From Alistipes communis (GTDB lineage Bacteria; Bacteroidota; Bacteroidia; Bacteroidales; Rikenellaceae), in the NCBI RefSeq assembly GCF_006542665.1, contig NZ_AP019735.1, positions 2,728,001 through 2,792,000 of the forward strand: a DNA stretch of 64,000 nucleotides, written 5' to 3'. Position 1 is the first letter of the stretch, and each line of letters opens with the position of its first letter. Shown here one piece after another: positions 1 through 9,520 of the stretch. The notes beneath the pieces are model-generated. The model worked only from the letters and a program-made list of their open reading frames with translations, did no database searches and was not told where the DNA came from. The translations under genes and the position numbers were made by a program.

Positions 1-2211
1 AGTAAGTTTGTTATTATTACAGGAAATAAAACCAAATATTACTTCGAATACCCGATTACCTGTCAGACTCAAAGTGACATTTCCAGTTCTCTCGATACTG
101 GATTCAATTTTACCTGGAAACTAACTCGCATCGAAGCTCCCAATGGAGAAACAGTACGCTTTGTATATAATAAACAACAAGCTGATTATACAACTATAAC
201 ACCGGTAATAAATATAGACAAAATCGTATTATCCAATATTTCGGGAAACGAGTTGCCTCCCGAACATCAAATTCAGGATCCCCAAAATATGCCTTCTTCC
301 AAATTTACGGTTTCCAATTCTGTTCATGAACATCTGTTGGATAGTATCATCATAGAGAATAGAGCCAATATTGTTTTTACATACAATTTTAATTCTCTTT
401 TAGCTTCAGTACAGGTTTATAATAATACAGACGAAAGTCCCGTAAAGACTTGCACATGCGAATATGTTAAGACAACAGGAAATCGATTAGTTCACTTCTT
501 GAAGAAAGTTAATCTATCGGATGTGGGGCAATATGCAATGGATTATTATGACGAGACGGCCCAATACGAACATGATCATACTTTTAAGGTCGATCAATAT
601 GGATATTTCAATAATAATGATACTTATGCAAAGAAGACTCCTTCTGCTGATTTGCAAAACATAGCGGAAGATCTCCGTACTTTGCGTCCTTCCAGTGAAA
701 CACATACTCGAATGGGAATGTTAAAGGCGCTTCATTATCCTACTGGGGGATATTCAAATTTCATTTATGAACAAAATACAGCATTTCATCAAGGAAAAAA
801 CACGAATGTTGGGGGATTGCGTATCAAGCAAATCGATACTTACTCTAAAGAAGGAAAACAAACACAGAATCGCAAATTCAGTTATTGCCAAAAAGATGAT
901 TCAAACAAAAGTTCTGGAAAAATATTGCAATATCCGGGGTATTATTTTAAATATACAGCAGCTTCACAAGGAGTATATTTAGTAGATAAAGAAGGTAAAC
1001 AATATTCTTCGGGAGTTATTATTGATCGAGAAATTGTTTCGTCATTGAATAATATCGGATTCTCACAAAATTCATACATCGAATATTTACGGGTGGTAGA
1101 AGAGATAAGGAAACTAACGAATGATATTAAACCAATTTCTATTACCGAATATAACTTTCATTCTGCGGATGGAGTGCTTTCCGATGGAGGACTCCCCACA
1201 GAAGCCTATGAAGCCATCTCGAATAATCGATTGTATTCTTTTGATAACTGGAGGCTTGAAATGGAGTTAGCTCCTTCCTCAGAAATAAATGAATATATGA
1301 GGGTTACTTCGACATTTACAGGTGGTAAACTCCGGTCAAAAACAGAATATGCCGAAGATCTGGATCACCCGGTAAAACATGAAAGTTATTCATATGGTTA
1401 CTATCAATCAGAAGACCCTATTAATGTATATACAGCGTATTTATGCCAGGCAGTAAATCATTTATATCGAACAAATGCCATATATCAAAATCAAAAGATC
1501 ACAGAATTATACAATAAAGATTCCGTGTTAATCTACAACAATGAAACAAAGTATTTAGTCAATGATTTAGGAAGAACTAGTGCTGTTGTACAAACAGACA
1601 GCAAGGGAGATGAAATTCGTGAAATGTATTCTTATTTGGATCGTGTACCGGCTTATCCTACGGAGATTATTAAAACCAATAAGGGAAACGTGATTTCTGC
1701 AATGAAAATTGATTATGAACAGCAAAGTAATGCAGAGGATCATTACACTCCTTTGAAAGTTTGGAAAGGAGCAGTGGGAGTAGCTCCTCTGAATATTGAA
1801 TATCGCCCCGATTGTATATACAGCCATTACGATACACACGGAAATCCTCGTCAGGTAGTCGATAAAAACGGTAAGACGACTTGCTATTTTTGGGGATACA
1901 ATGGACGACATATCGTCGCCAAGGTTGAAAATTCGACTTACAATATCTTGCTCGGATATGGCATCGGAACTACCTATTCCGAAGCGTTGCCTGCGGATGT
2001 CGAGGCTCAGCTGCGAAATGACGAGGAGGAAAATTTTATCGTTACGACCTATACTTACAAACCATTGGTAGGTATAACGAGCATCACCGATCCTTCGGGA
2101 CATTCGGTCTACTATGAATACAACGATAGCGGAAAATTGAAAGTTATCCGCGATGACAAAGGCAAGGTATTGAAATCCTATGATTATCATATTGTAACCG
2201 ACAATCAATAA
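1..2211 (+). CDS. RHS/YD-repeat protein, 3' part (5' end outside window)
   Basis: The reading frame is open from the first base of the window, so the gene starts upstream; an internal TTG at 253 is not a convincing start. The visible ~736 residues contain YD-type repeat strands such as YDTHGNPRQVVDKNGKTTCY and ITDPSGHSVYYEYNDSGKL near the C-terminus, as in RHS/wall-associated shell proteins. There is no RHS core or toxin tip; the protein ends soon after the last repeat. The complete RHS gene follows only 13 bp downstream, so the two are probably co-transcribed and may form one shell together (inference). Base composition is clearly AT-richer than the chromosome beyond 12 kb, suggesting horizontal transfer. 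Confidence 0.85.
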   Translation, partial: SKFVIITGNKTKYYFEYPITCQTQSDISSSLDTGFNFTWKLTRIEAPNGETVRFVYNKQQADYTTITPVINIDKIVLSNISGNELPPEHQIQDPQNMPSSKFTVSNSVHEHLLDSIIIENRANIVFTYNFNSLLASVQVYNNTDESPVKTCTCEYVKTTGNRLVHFLKKVNLSDVGQYAMDYYDETAQYEHDHTFKVDQYGYFNNNDTYAKKTPSADLQNIAEDLRTLRPSSETHTRMGMLKALHYPTGGYSNFIYEQNTAFHQGKNTNVGGLRIKQIDTYSKEGKQTQNRKFSYCQKDDSNKSSGKILQYPGYYFKYTAASQGVYLVDKEGKQYSSGVIIDREIVSSLNNIGFSQNSYIEYLRVVEEIRKLTNDIKPISITEYNFHSADGVLSDGGLPTEAYEAISNNRLYSFDNWRLEMELAPSSEINEYMRVTSTFTGGKLRSKTEYAEDLDHPVKHESYSYGYYQSEDPINVYTAYLCQAVNHLYRTNAIYQNQKITELYNKDSVLIYNNETKYLVNDLGRTSAVVQTDSKGDEIREMYSYLDRVPAYPTEIIKTNKGNVISAMKIDYEQQSNAEDHYTPLKVWKGAVGVAPLNIEYRPDCIYSHYDTHGNPRQVVDKNGKTTCYFWGYNGRHIVAKVENSTYNILLGYGIGTTYSEALPADVEAQLRNDEEENFIVTTYTYKPLVGITSITDPSGHSVYYEYNDSGKLKVIRDDKGKVLKSYDYHIVTDNQ

Positions 2212-2224
2212 ACAGACGCATAGT

Positions 2225-5200
2225 ATGAAAAAGATATATCTGTTGCTGGTGCTGTTGTTCACCGGTCTGCAATCCGTATTTGCACAATTTATTTGGCACT
2301 CCGATCTGGGTACACCTCACACAGGGACGGTTTCTCTGTCGTGGGATACACGCAGCTATATGTTTCAAGTCGACAACGGCGAAGAATTCGGCAGCACAGG
2401 CGATATCTGGGATGCGCTCGATGCGCAGCTCCGAGCAGCCGGTATTACGTGGATCCGTGTAAATTCTGTCGAAAATCCGGCAGACGGAACTTTCGAAGTA
2501 TGGTTCGATTTGGACGAGAACAACGAAAATTTCTCGCGCTCCATACATCTCGGGTATAGCTATGGGCCATACTTTGTCCTAACGCAGGAATGTCGAAATC
2601 AGCAGCAAGAACCTTGGGCCGATCTGCCTTCCGACCGTCGGTTCGTTATCGAACCGGGAGAGGAAATCGAGATTCCAATCTATGATACAAAAGACGGAGT
2701 AACCTATGACGTTTTACGATACTATTCGGAAGACGACGTGGAAATTTACGACACGTTTATCGGTACGGGAGGTGACTGCTATTACATATCAGCTTTTCCC
2801 GAAGGGGATTTCGGATTTCAATTCGCAGGTTCGGAGTTCAGCGTAGTTTATTCCGATCCTTTTGCATATCGCTATTCTTTCGATGCGACGGCTATGAATT
2901 TTCAGGCGAGTGGCAATACGCAACGCCTGTACTTCAATTCATATGTCAAGGACAATGGTGTAACGATTCAAATTACAAGTTCAGAAGACATGGCTTTTCT
3001 CAATAGGGCTATTTCGGAACATAATTCAGGAAAAGTTGCGACATGGAACTCGCGGATGCAGCTATCATATGGCTATGACGCAGAATTAGGACTCGGGTAT
3101 ATCGAAATCGCTTGCCCACCCAATCTGACGGATGAGTTCAGACAAAGCACCTTGGGTTTTATGAATACTTCGGGGCGGAAACCGACTGTATCTCAAGATT
3201 TCGGAGGATCGGTTCGGACGGTTCCCGTATCATACGAATACGACAAAGAGACTTCTCAAATTATTGCGACAGTTGAATATACACAACCATTCGTAACGTA
3301 TACGCTTTATAGGGAAAACAGCTACCTGCAAAGTCTTACAGGAAACGGCGATCTGTTACGTCTCTCGACTCCTGCTACATCGGGTTACTATCACATTGTT
3401 GCTACCTACTCCGAGGACGGTCTGAGCGACTCTGCCGAATTGGAGGGCATCCGCTACGACTCCGGCATGCTCTCTCTTGACGACGAGCAGAACTGGATTC
3501 TGACACGAACCTTCAACTACGACAACCACGGGGATGCCGAGGAGGAACAAATCACTTATGATGTAAGCTATTACGACGGATTGGGATATGCATCGCAAAA
3601 CGTACAAATTTACGCCAGTGGCGACGAACAGCAGAACATCGTGCAACCGTTTGCCTACGATGGCTTGTATCGTGAAGAATTTCGATATCTGCCTTATGTT
3701 CGTGATAACGATAACGGGCGGTACGATGATGAAGCGATATTGCATCAGGAGAATTTTTACAGAGCGAAATATGAACTGGGAACGGCTTCTGCCTGTGCAT
3801 ATGTTCATACCGCATACGAACCTTCGGCATTGAATCGGGTATTACGCACACATAAACCCGGTGCGGAATACCAATCTGATACCCGTTCCGTGCAGACTTC
3901 TTATATGGGTAATGCCGTGTCGACGGCTCTTCGCCTGCGTGTCGATCCCGATGATCGTTCGCTGACAGCCGACGGTTATTATGCCGCCAATGAACTCTCC
4001 GGCACACGTTCTACGAACGAAGACGGTGCCGTCATCATAACGTATACGGACAAAGACGACCGCACGGTCTATGAAAATCGGCAGCTGCGCAACGGAAGTG
4101 TCACCGAGAATATAATCACCTACTATGCCTATGACGACTGCGGACGTCTTACGTGGGTTGTGACACCCAAAGGCAGTGACCTACTCTCCGTCGGATCGAG
4201 TTTTTCTCCGGAGAGCGATTTCGCCAGACAGAACTGTTACGTCTATTTCTACGACGAGTGGGGACGGGTCTATGAAAAACGTTTTCCGGGACGCGAGCCG
4301 ATGTATATCGTCTACAACCGGGGCGATCGGCCGATGATGATACAGGACGGATTGATGCGTGAGAAGAATCAATGGCTCACCTTCCATTACGATGGTGCGG
4401 GGCGTATAACCTCCCAGCGGCTCGCAACGGACTCCGGATTGACGCCGCTTACGCGCGAAACATTGCAAATGTCATTCGATACGAATTCTTATCCGCAACT
4501 TTATCCTTCGCCCGCATCGCAAATCTTGACACAGCATGTCTATGACCGATATCCGACGACGATGCCTGCGGCTTTGGCTTTTGAAGAGATTCCCGACATG
4601 ACCTGCGATCTGACGGGTATCGAGCCCGAAACACTGCTCGATACTTCGACGACGGGACTTCCGACCTATGAAAAGTTGACTGCGATTACGGATTCCTCGA
4701 TCGGCGGAGAATATCATCGTGCCTACTACTACGACTATAAAGGGCGTGAGATTCAGCGTGTGGAATGCGACTTCGAGGGCAATATTCTCCGCACGACCAG
4801 CCGATACGATCTGATCGGAAATCTGCTGGCGCAACGCGAAAGCTATACCCACGGCGGAACGACCGACGTGCTCGACCGCGCCTTCAAATACGATTCGCGC
4901 AACCGCATGACCAAAGAGACCGCGCAGTTCAATGACGGAGAGCAGGCCGTGGTCGCCTATACCTACGACGATCTCGGACAGCTTATCGGCAAGACTTATG
5001 GTACGGGAGCACATGCCATTCATGAGACAATGGATTACAACATGCAGGGGTGGCTCACTGAGAAGTCCAGCGAACTGTTTGAGATGCGGCTGCGTTATCA
5101 CGATCCCGAATCACATCTGAGCGATCGCGCCTCCTACACTGGAAACATCTCTTCATGGTGGTGGAAACATCGGCTTATCAACAACGATAACGACAGTGAA

Positions 5201-6667
5201 AATCGCCTCTATGCCTTTACTTACGACGATTTGGCACGCCTTGTCGACACGGAGCTCTATCTCGATGATTCGTACGGTGCATCGAACGAATTTGTGGAAA
5301 ATGGCATCACCTATGACAAAAACAGCAATATTATTACGCTGAACAGGTCGAGTCTGTCGTCGGATGATATGAAGGGTTATCGGTTTTCATATTCTGGTAA
5401 TCAGCGAATTAAGGACGAAACAAGCAACTCGGACTACGAATACGACGCCAACGGCAATATCCATAGGGATGCCTTGACGGGCTTTTATATTTACTATAAT
5501 TTACTTAACTTGCCTACGGTGATTTATACCGAAGGGGATATGGGATTGTACTACACCTATCTTTCCGACGGTACGAAGATCGAGGTGTGCGGATACGACG
5601 ATAGCGAGCCGACTCGGTACATAGGTTCTTTGGTATATAATGACGGGACATTCGAAAGCGCCTCGTTCGGCGGCGGTCGGATCGTCGGTACGAACAACGG
5701 CGCGAACTCGGAGGTACACTATTTCCTGACGGATCATCTGGGCAGTACGCGCGTCGTGGCGAAGGTGACGCCGACAGGCCGCGAAGACCTCGACCGCAAG
5801 GATTACTATCCCTTCGGCAAAGAGTGGACGCAATCGGGTATGCCGACTTCGGATAATAGGTATACCTTTTCCGGAAAAGAGCAGCAGCATCTTCGAGGTC
5901 AAGTCGTAAACTATGCCGACTTCGAAGCACGGTTCTACGATTCTGAAACGGGCATTTTCTTACAGCAAGATCCTTTATCGGAATATTCATTTCAAGTGTC
6001 TCCCTATGCTTACTGCGGAAATAATCCTATTAATAGAATTGATCTTGATGGAAAAAGGTGGGATGACCCTATTCAAGATGCAGAAATAGCCCGACAAATT
6101 AAAGACGCGATTAACGCGGCTCTTAATGCATTAATAAGTCAGGAAAAAAGGATAAATAACCGAATTAATAAGATCAATGATAACACTAAACTAAGTCAGG
6201 AAAAGAAAGAAGAACGAATTGCAAAAGAAAAACAAAAATTAGCAGAAATAGATATACAGCAAGATAATCTAACCTATCTTTCAGAAGGTATTGATAAAAT
6301 GGGAAGTGAAGATAATCCTAATATCTTCACATTTGAAACAGTAGAGGATGAAGATGGACTCACTTCAACTAATACCGATGGAGTGACGACGATGCGAAAT
6401 AATGGGACATTCTATAATCGTGTTCATGAAGCTACTCACGGAGCTCAGATTGCATTAGGAGATCTTAGAGTAAATCAAAATGGACAAGCATTGGGTGGCC
6501 TTAGTACCCCGGCTCGTGAAATTCAGGCTTATCAAAATCAAGCTGTATTGGCTGGATATGAAACTCTTCCTTTCTCAGATCACGGAGGTCGGCCTACAAA
6601 ATTGAAGGGCATAACAGCACCTTGGATAAAAGGGATAAAAAACAGTAATGGTCAATACGTGTATTAA
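2225..6667 (+). CDS. Secreted RHS-core polymorphic toxin with HExxH C-terminal tip
   Basis: 1480 residues. A Sec signal peptide (MKKIYLLLVLLFTGLQSVFA) is followed by a beta-rich N-terminal region, YD repeats, and an RHS core around residues 1170-1276 (FLTDHLGSTR, YYPFGKEW, YTFSGKE, ARFYDSETGIFLQQDPLSEY, YAYCGNNPINRIDLDG). After the conserved DLDG junction the last ~204 residues are a different, lysine- and asparagine-rich tip encoded by AT-rich DNA. The tip begins with a coiled-coil-like segment and contains HEATHGAQ at about residue 1401, a zincin-type HExxH motif. By analogy with RHS toxins the core would encapsulate and release the tip; metallopeptidase activity of the tip is inferred from the motif alone. 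The lipoprotein 5 bp downstream is the candidate immunity protein. Confidence 0.88.
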   Translation: MKKIYLLLVLLFTGLQSVFAQFIWHSDLGTPHTGTVSLSWDTRSYMFQVDNGEEFGSTGDIWDALDAQLRAAGITWIRVNSVENPADGTFEVWFDLDENNENFSRSIHLGYSYGPYFVLTQECRNQQQEPWADLPSDRRFVIEPGEEIEIPIYDTKDGVTYDVLRYYSEDDVEIYDTFIGTGGDCYYISAFPEGDFGFQFAGSEFSVVYSDPFAYRYSFDATAMNFQASGNTQRLYFNSYVKDNGVTIQITSSEDMAFLNRAISEHNSGKVATWNSRMQLSYGYDAELGLGYIEIACPPNLTDEFRQSTLGFMNTSGRKPTVSQDFGGSVRTVPVSYEYDKETSQIIATVEYTQPFVTYTLYRENSYLQSLTGNGDLLRLSTPATSGYYHIVATYSEDGLSDSAELEGIRYDSGMLSLDDEQNWILTRTFNYDNHGDAEEEQITYDVSYYDGLGYASQNVQIYASGDEQQNIVQPFAYDGLYREEFRYLPYVRDNDNGRYDDEAILHQENFYRAKYELGTASACAYVHTAYEPSALNRVLRTHKPGAEYQSDTRSVQTSYMGNAVSTALRLRVDPDDRSLTADGYYAANELSGTRSTNEDGAVIITYTDKDDRTVYENRQLRNGSVTENIITYYAYDDCGRLTWVVTPKGSDLLSVGSSFSPESDFARQNCYVYFYDEWGRVYEKRFPGREPMYIVYNRGDRPMMIQDGLMREKNQWLTFHYDGAGRITSQRLATDSGLTPLTRETLQMSFDTNSYPQLYPSPASQILTQHVYDRYPTTMPAALAFEEIPDMTCDLTGIEPETLLDTSTTGLPTYEKLTAITDSSIGGEYHRAYYYDYKGREIQRVECDFEGNILRTTSRYDLIGNLLAQRESYTHGGTTDVLDRAFKYDSRNRMTKETAQFNDGEQAVVAYTYDDLGQLIGKTYGTGAHAIHETMDYNMQGWLTEKSSELFEMRLRYHDPESHLSDRASYTGNISSWWWKHRLINNDNDSENRLYAFTYDDLARLVDTELYLDDSYGASNEFVENGITYDKNSNIITLNRSSLSSDDMKGYRFSYSGNQRIKDETSNSDYEYDANGNIHRDALTGFYIYYNLLNLPTVIYTEGDMGLYYTYLSDGTKIEVCGYDDSEPTRYIGSLVYNDGTFESASFGGGRIVGTNNGANSEVHYFLTDHLGSTRVVAKVTPTGREDLDRKDYYPFGKEWTQSGMPTSDNRYTFSGKEQQHLRGQVVNYADFEARFYDSETGIFLQQDPLSEYSFQVSPYAYCGNNPINRIDLDGKRWDDPIQDAEIARQIKDAINAALNALISQEKRINNRINKINDNTKLSQEKKEERIAKEKQKLAEIDIQQDNLTYLSEGIDKMGSEDNPNIFTFETVEDEDGLTSTNTDGVTTMRNNGTFYNRVHEATHGAQIALGDLRVNQNGQALGGLSTPAREIQAYQNQAVLAGYETLPFSDHGGRPTKLKGITAPWIKGIKNSNGQYVY
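5471..5973 (+). repeat. RHS core repeat, copy 1 (inside full-length RHS gene)
   Basis: About 503 bp closely matching 7409-7911 at a constant offset of 1938 bp. Homology starts at GCCTTGA and runs through the whole RHS core to the CAGCAAGA segment encoding QQDP; most differences are synonymous. After that the tips diverge completely. This is the shared homology through which a displaced tip could recombine into the full gene. Confidence 0.9.
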
Positions 6668-6672
6668 AAAAT

Positions 6673-7350
6673 ATGAGAGTATTTATGAGAGTATTAAAAT
6701 ATGGGATATTATTTGGAGGATTATTGATGTTTATTTCATGTGCGACTTCACAACATTCTATTATAGGAAACTACAAAAGTTATTCTGAATTGTTACAGTT
6801 GACTGTAAATAATACATTTAAGTACCGCAATTTTTCCGTCGTTAGCGGAAGCACATGGGCATATGGGCAATGGAAAAGAATAGGTGATAATAAGGTTCAG
6901 CTTATTTCAGTAAAACATGACAGTATTCCCATAAAAGTTTTCGAACAGAGATGTGATATTGAGGATCGCTTAATTATTTTACCAAATCGAGATCGTTATT
7001 TTTTAGAAACAAACCTGTTTATCCAAATCAATGGAAATAATTATAAGATCGCTAAAGATTGTAGTGTTTTAAAGTTATCAAAGCTTAAATTTCCTAAAAT
7101 AGAAACGATTGCGCTCGTAGCATTCGAAGATGGCAAATTAAGAACTGAAAGAGCCTATACATATTTGCGTACATCAGTTTATCAAGTAAAAAATAATGAG
7201 AACAATGTCTTTTATGTAGATTTTTTACAAGATGACTTATTTGGCCTTTATCATTTGTGGGAGATTGATGATACCATAACGATCAAAAAGAATTCATTGA
7301 TATGGAATGGTCAAAAATTTAAAGTTATGGGAAGGCTAATGTTTGATTGA
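6673..7350 (+). CDS. Lipoprotein, candidate immunity protein for the RHS tip
   Basis: 225 residues with a lipoprotein signal peptide: a hydrophobic run followed by LLMFISC, with the lipidated Cys at residue 23 if translation starts at the first ATG; a second ATG four codons later (6685) is equally possible. I recognise no domain; the mature part looks beta-rich, with NTFKYRNFSVVSGSTWAYGQW early on. The gene lies 5 bp after the RHS stop, shares its AT-rich composition, and is followed by a strong hairpin, so it forms the end of the toxin transcript. Immunity is inferred only from position, in the way toxin-immunity pairs are arranged. Confidence 0.75.
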   Translation: MRVFMRVLKYGILFGGLLMFISCATSQHSIIGNYKSYSELLQLTVNNTFKYRNFSVVSGSTWAYGQWKRIGDNKVQLISVKHDSIPIKVFEQRCDIEDRLIILPNRDRYFLETNLFIQINGNNYKIAKDCSVLKLSKLKFPKIETIALVAFEDGKLRTERAYTYLRTSVYQVKNNENNVFYVDFLQDDLFGLYHLWEIDDTITIKKNSLIWNGQKFKVMGRLMFD

Positions 7351-7386
7351 GAAATCGGCGTCGTGAATTTTCACGACGCCGATTTC
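7351..7386 (+). terminator. Perfect 16-bp hairpin after the first immunity candidate
   Basis: GAAATCGGCGTCGTGA (7351-7366) and its exact reverse complement (7371-7386) are separated by 4 nt, directly after the stop codon at 7350. There is no T tract, so termination is likely but less certain than for a classic intrinsic terminator. It separates the functional RHS unit from the displaced cassette. Confidence 0.65.
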
Positions 7387-7408
7387 CAATAACAATATCC
7401 GGCGAAAC

Positions 7409-7911
7409 GCCTTGATGGGCTTTTATATTTACTATAATTTACTTAACTTGCCTACGGTGATTTATACCGAAGGGGATATGGGATTGTACTACACCTATCT
7501 TTCTGACGGTACGAAGATCGAAGTGTGCGGATACGACGACAACGAACCCACACGTTACGCAGGTTCTTTGGTATATAATGACGGGACATTCGAAAGCGCC
7601 TCGTTCGGTGGCGGTCGGATCGTCGGTACGAACAACGGCGCGAACTCGGAGGTACACTATTTCCTGACGGATCATCTGGGCAGTACACGTGTCGTGGCGA
7701 AGGTAATGCCGACAGGCCGCGAAGACCTCGATCGCAATGATTACTATCCCTTCGGCAAGGAGTGGGCACAGCCCGATATGCCGACATCAGATAATCGGTA
7801 TACATTCTCCGGTAAGGAAAAACAACATCTGCGATTCCAAGAGATCGATTATGCCGACTTTGAAGCACGGTTCTATGATGCCGATACGGGAATTTTCCTA
7901 CAGCAAGACCC
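7409..7911 (+). repeat. RHS core repeat, copy 2 (orphan tip cassette)
   Basis: Direct repeat of 5471-5973. The left boundary is sharp: sequence upstream of GCCTTGATGG has no similarity to that upstream of copy 1, showing that only the core and tip were captured or duplicated. Confidence 0.9.
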
Positions 7912-8608
7912 AATGGCGGAAAGTTATTATTGTATTGGACAGAACGTTTACTGTATGGGTAATCCGATAACGTTCTTTGATGCCGACGGACAAAAAGTAT
8001 ATACAACTAATTTAACGAAACCTGCTCATAAACAAGCTGTGCAAAATATGATGCAGACTAAAGAAGGACGACGAGTATTGGGACGTTTTATGACAAAAGG
8101 CGAGTCGTTATCAGTAGGAGGTACAACATTTACGGCACAACAAACCGGAGATCGCAGTAAAGATAATCTGAGTTTTATGTCTGTCGATTTAAGCAAAGGG
8201 ACAGAAGGCTATACTACAATGGGGACAAAAGATGGAAAAAACTTAGCTGATCAATCTTTCGGTTTGTCTGATAATGTCGTGGACGGAGTAAATATTGGCG
8301 TATATCTCAATAATGATATAACGCAGGAAGAAACAGCAACAATGGCAGCAGGGCATGAAATGCTCGTACATGTAGATCAACGCGCGAATAAATTGAATGA
8401 AATAGATAAAAATATAGAAACAGGGAAATATAGTAGTAATCCGAAACAATATACAATTGATGTAAACAATATAGTAAGTCAAAAGGATCACCAACTGTTA
8501 GGTCAAGGGAAAATAATTTCCTATAAAAAATTCACACAGGAAATGACTGAAATGACAAAGAATTTGAAATATATAGATTTATATAAAGAAGATGTTACCG
8601 GTCATTAA
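7412..8608 (+). CDS. Orphan RHS core plus alternative C-terminal toxin tip
   Basis: 398 residues with no signal peptide and no N-terminal shell; the frame opens at TTG 7412 or ATG 7415, right at the homology boundary. Residues 1-~190 repeat the RHS core of the upstream gene (FLTDHLGSTR, YYPFGKEW, QQDPMAESYY, MGNPITFFDADG). The remaining ~208 residues form a tip unrelated to the first one, with AGHEMLVHVDQ near residue 315, an HExxxH-like arrangement that may bind metal but is not the canonical HExxH. It resembles the orphan toxin-immunity modules described for rhs and CDI loci, which are thought to be silent until recombined onto a full-length gene. Whether it is translated in place is unknown. 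Confidence 0.8.
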   Translation: MMGFYIYYNLLNLPTVIYTEGDMGLYYTYLSDGTKIEVCGYDDNEPTRYAGSLVYNDGTFESASFGGGRIVGTNNGANSEVHYFLTDHLGSTRVVAKVMPTGREDLDRNDYYPFGKEWAQPDMPTSDNRYTFSGKEKQHLRFQEIDYADFEARFYDADTGIFLQQDPMAESYYCIGQNVYCMGNPITFFDADGQKVYTTNLTKPAHKQAVQNMMQTKEGRRVLGRFMTKGESLSVGGTTFTAQQTGDRSKDNLSFMSVDLSKGTEGYTTMGTKDGKNLADQSFGLSDNVVDGVNIGVYLNNDITQEETATMAAGHEMLVHVDQRANKLNEIDKNIETGKYSSNPKQYTIDVNNIVSQKDHQLLGQGKIISYKKFTQEMTEMTKNLKYIDLYKEDVTGH

Positions 8609-8619
8609 ATAAAAGAGCT

Positions 8620-9174
8620 ATGAATAAAATATTATTGGCAACTCTTATCTGTGAAGCACTATTAGCCGGATGTTGCCGTGAAATATATGTTACGGATTTA
8701 CCGATTGATATTAAAGTTCAATATTTCCCTAATAAAAAGCAAATAGAGCAAATAGAAGTGTCCGCTAAGAACCTATCTTATAATATTTGGTTCTATTCAG
8801 ATGGAACTCTACACAGTGAGGATATTTGGACAAAATACAATAGTGATAGTATAGAGTCTCTGGGGCCCAGTATTGGCTATGATTATAAAGGAAATATTTC
8901 AGGATATGCACATGCATCAATCGATAAATCAATCATGTATCATCCTAATGGAAAGGTTCGAGATATTATACGATATGATACCTTGGGACAACGTGAGGGC
9001 ATCGCGGAATATTATACCGAAGAAGGTGTATTGGATAAACGACTGCTGTTCAGAAAAGATACTTTGAACAAAGTTCTTTTAGACAATAAACTCTTTCCCA
9101 ATCCTCCACTTGATATGTGGATGTTGCTTGATTCTATAAGGAGAGTTGAATATCGCAATAAGAGTTCTGAATAA
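8620..9174 (+). CDS. Lipoprotein with YwqK/MORN-like repeats, candidate immunity protein
   Basis: 184 residues. The signal peptide ends in LLAGC with the lipidated Cys at position 18. The mature part has repeated short strands of the type WFYSDGTLHSEDIW, IMYHPNGKVRDIIRYD and EYYTEEGVLDKRLLF, resembling the MORN-like repeats of YwqK-type antitoxin proteins (my assignment, from pattern only). It begins 11 bp after the orphan tip and ends before a strong terminator, the position expected of the cognate immunity gene. It is unrelated to the lipoprotein at 6673, as expected if each tip has its own partner. Confidence 0.72.
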   Translation: MNKILLATLICEALLAGCCREIYVTDLPIDIKVQYFPNKKQIEQIEVSAKNLSYNIWFYSDGTLHSEDIWTKYNSDSIESLGPSIGYDYKGNISGYAHASIDKSIMYHPNGKVRDIIRYDTLGQREGIAEYYTEEGVLDKRLLFRKDTLNKVLLDNKLFPNPPLDMWMLLDSIRRVEYRNKSSE

Positions 9175-9195
9175 ATTTTTAATAGCCTATCGGAG

Positions 9196-9239
9196 AAGAC
9201 AGTACTGCGAAATAATATTCGCAATACTGTCTTTTGTTA
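9196..9239 (+). terminator. Rho-independent terminator of the RHS cassette
   Basis: A 16-bp stem AAGACAGTACTGCGAA (9196-9211) pairs with TTCGCAATACTGTCTT (9218-9233), with one G-T wobble, followed by a short T-rich stretch. It closes the toxin island transcript. Confidence 0.85.
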
Positions 9240-9520
9240 TATTACAAAATTGAAAAATTGTTATCGGATCTTCCAAAATTTCCTATATCAAACTGATCTG
9301 CGAGAAGTCTCGTGAATGCGGGACTTCTTATAAAAGAAGAGAATAAATAAAGTAAAATATAGATTTATTTTTAAGATTCCGCTGTTGCATCGTTTATGAG
9401 ATGGTAAAAATTGTATTTCGCTTGACAATTCATTCATACGACCGTTCTTATCGTCTTAATTGTATTCCAATTAATTATTTCATGTCATTGATTTAATTAC
9501 ATTTGGCTCTCGTTTTCATT
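9240..9520. other. AT-rich intergenic region with one small hairpin
   Basis: No gene is visible. A hairpin at 9303-9328 (AGAAGTCTCG / CGGGACTTCT, one wobble) followed by an A/T-rich run could be a second terminator. The rest is unstructured AT-rich sequence between the RHS island and the minus-strand genes of the mobile element. Confidence 0.5.

Noticed and set aside
7412..8608. Independent full-length RHS gene
   Set aside because: It lacks a signal peptide, YD-repeat shell and upstream coding sequence; homology starts abruptly inside the core.
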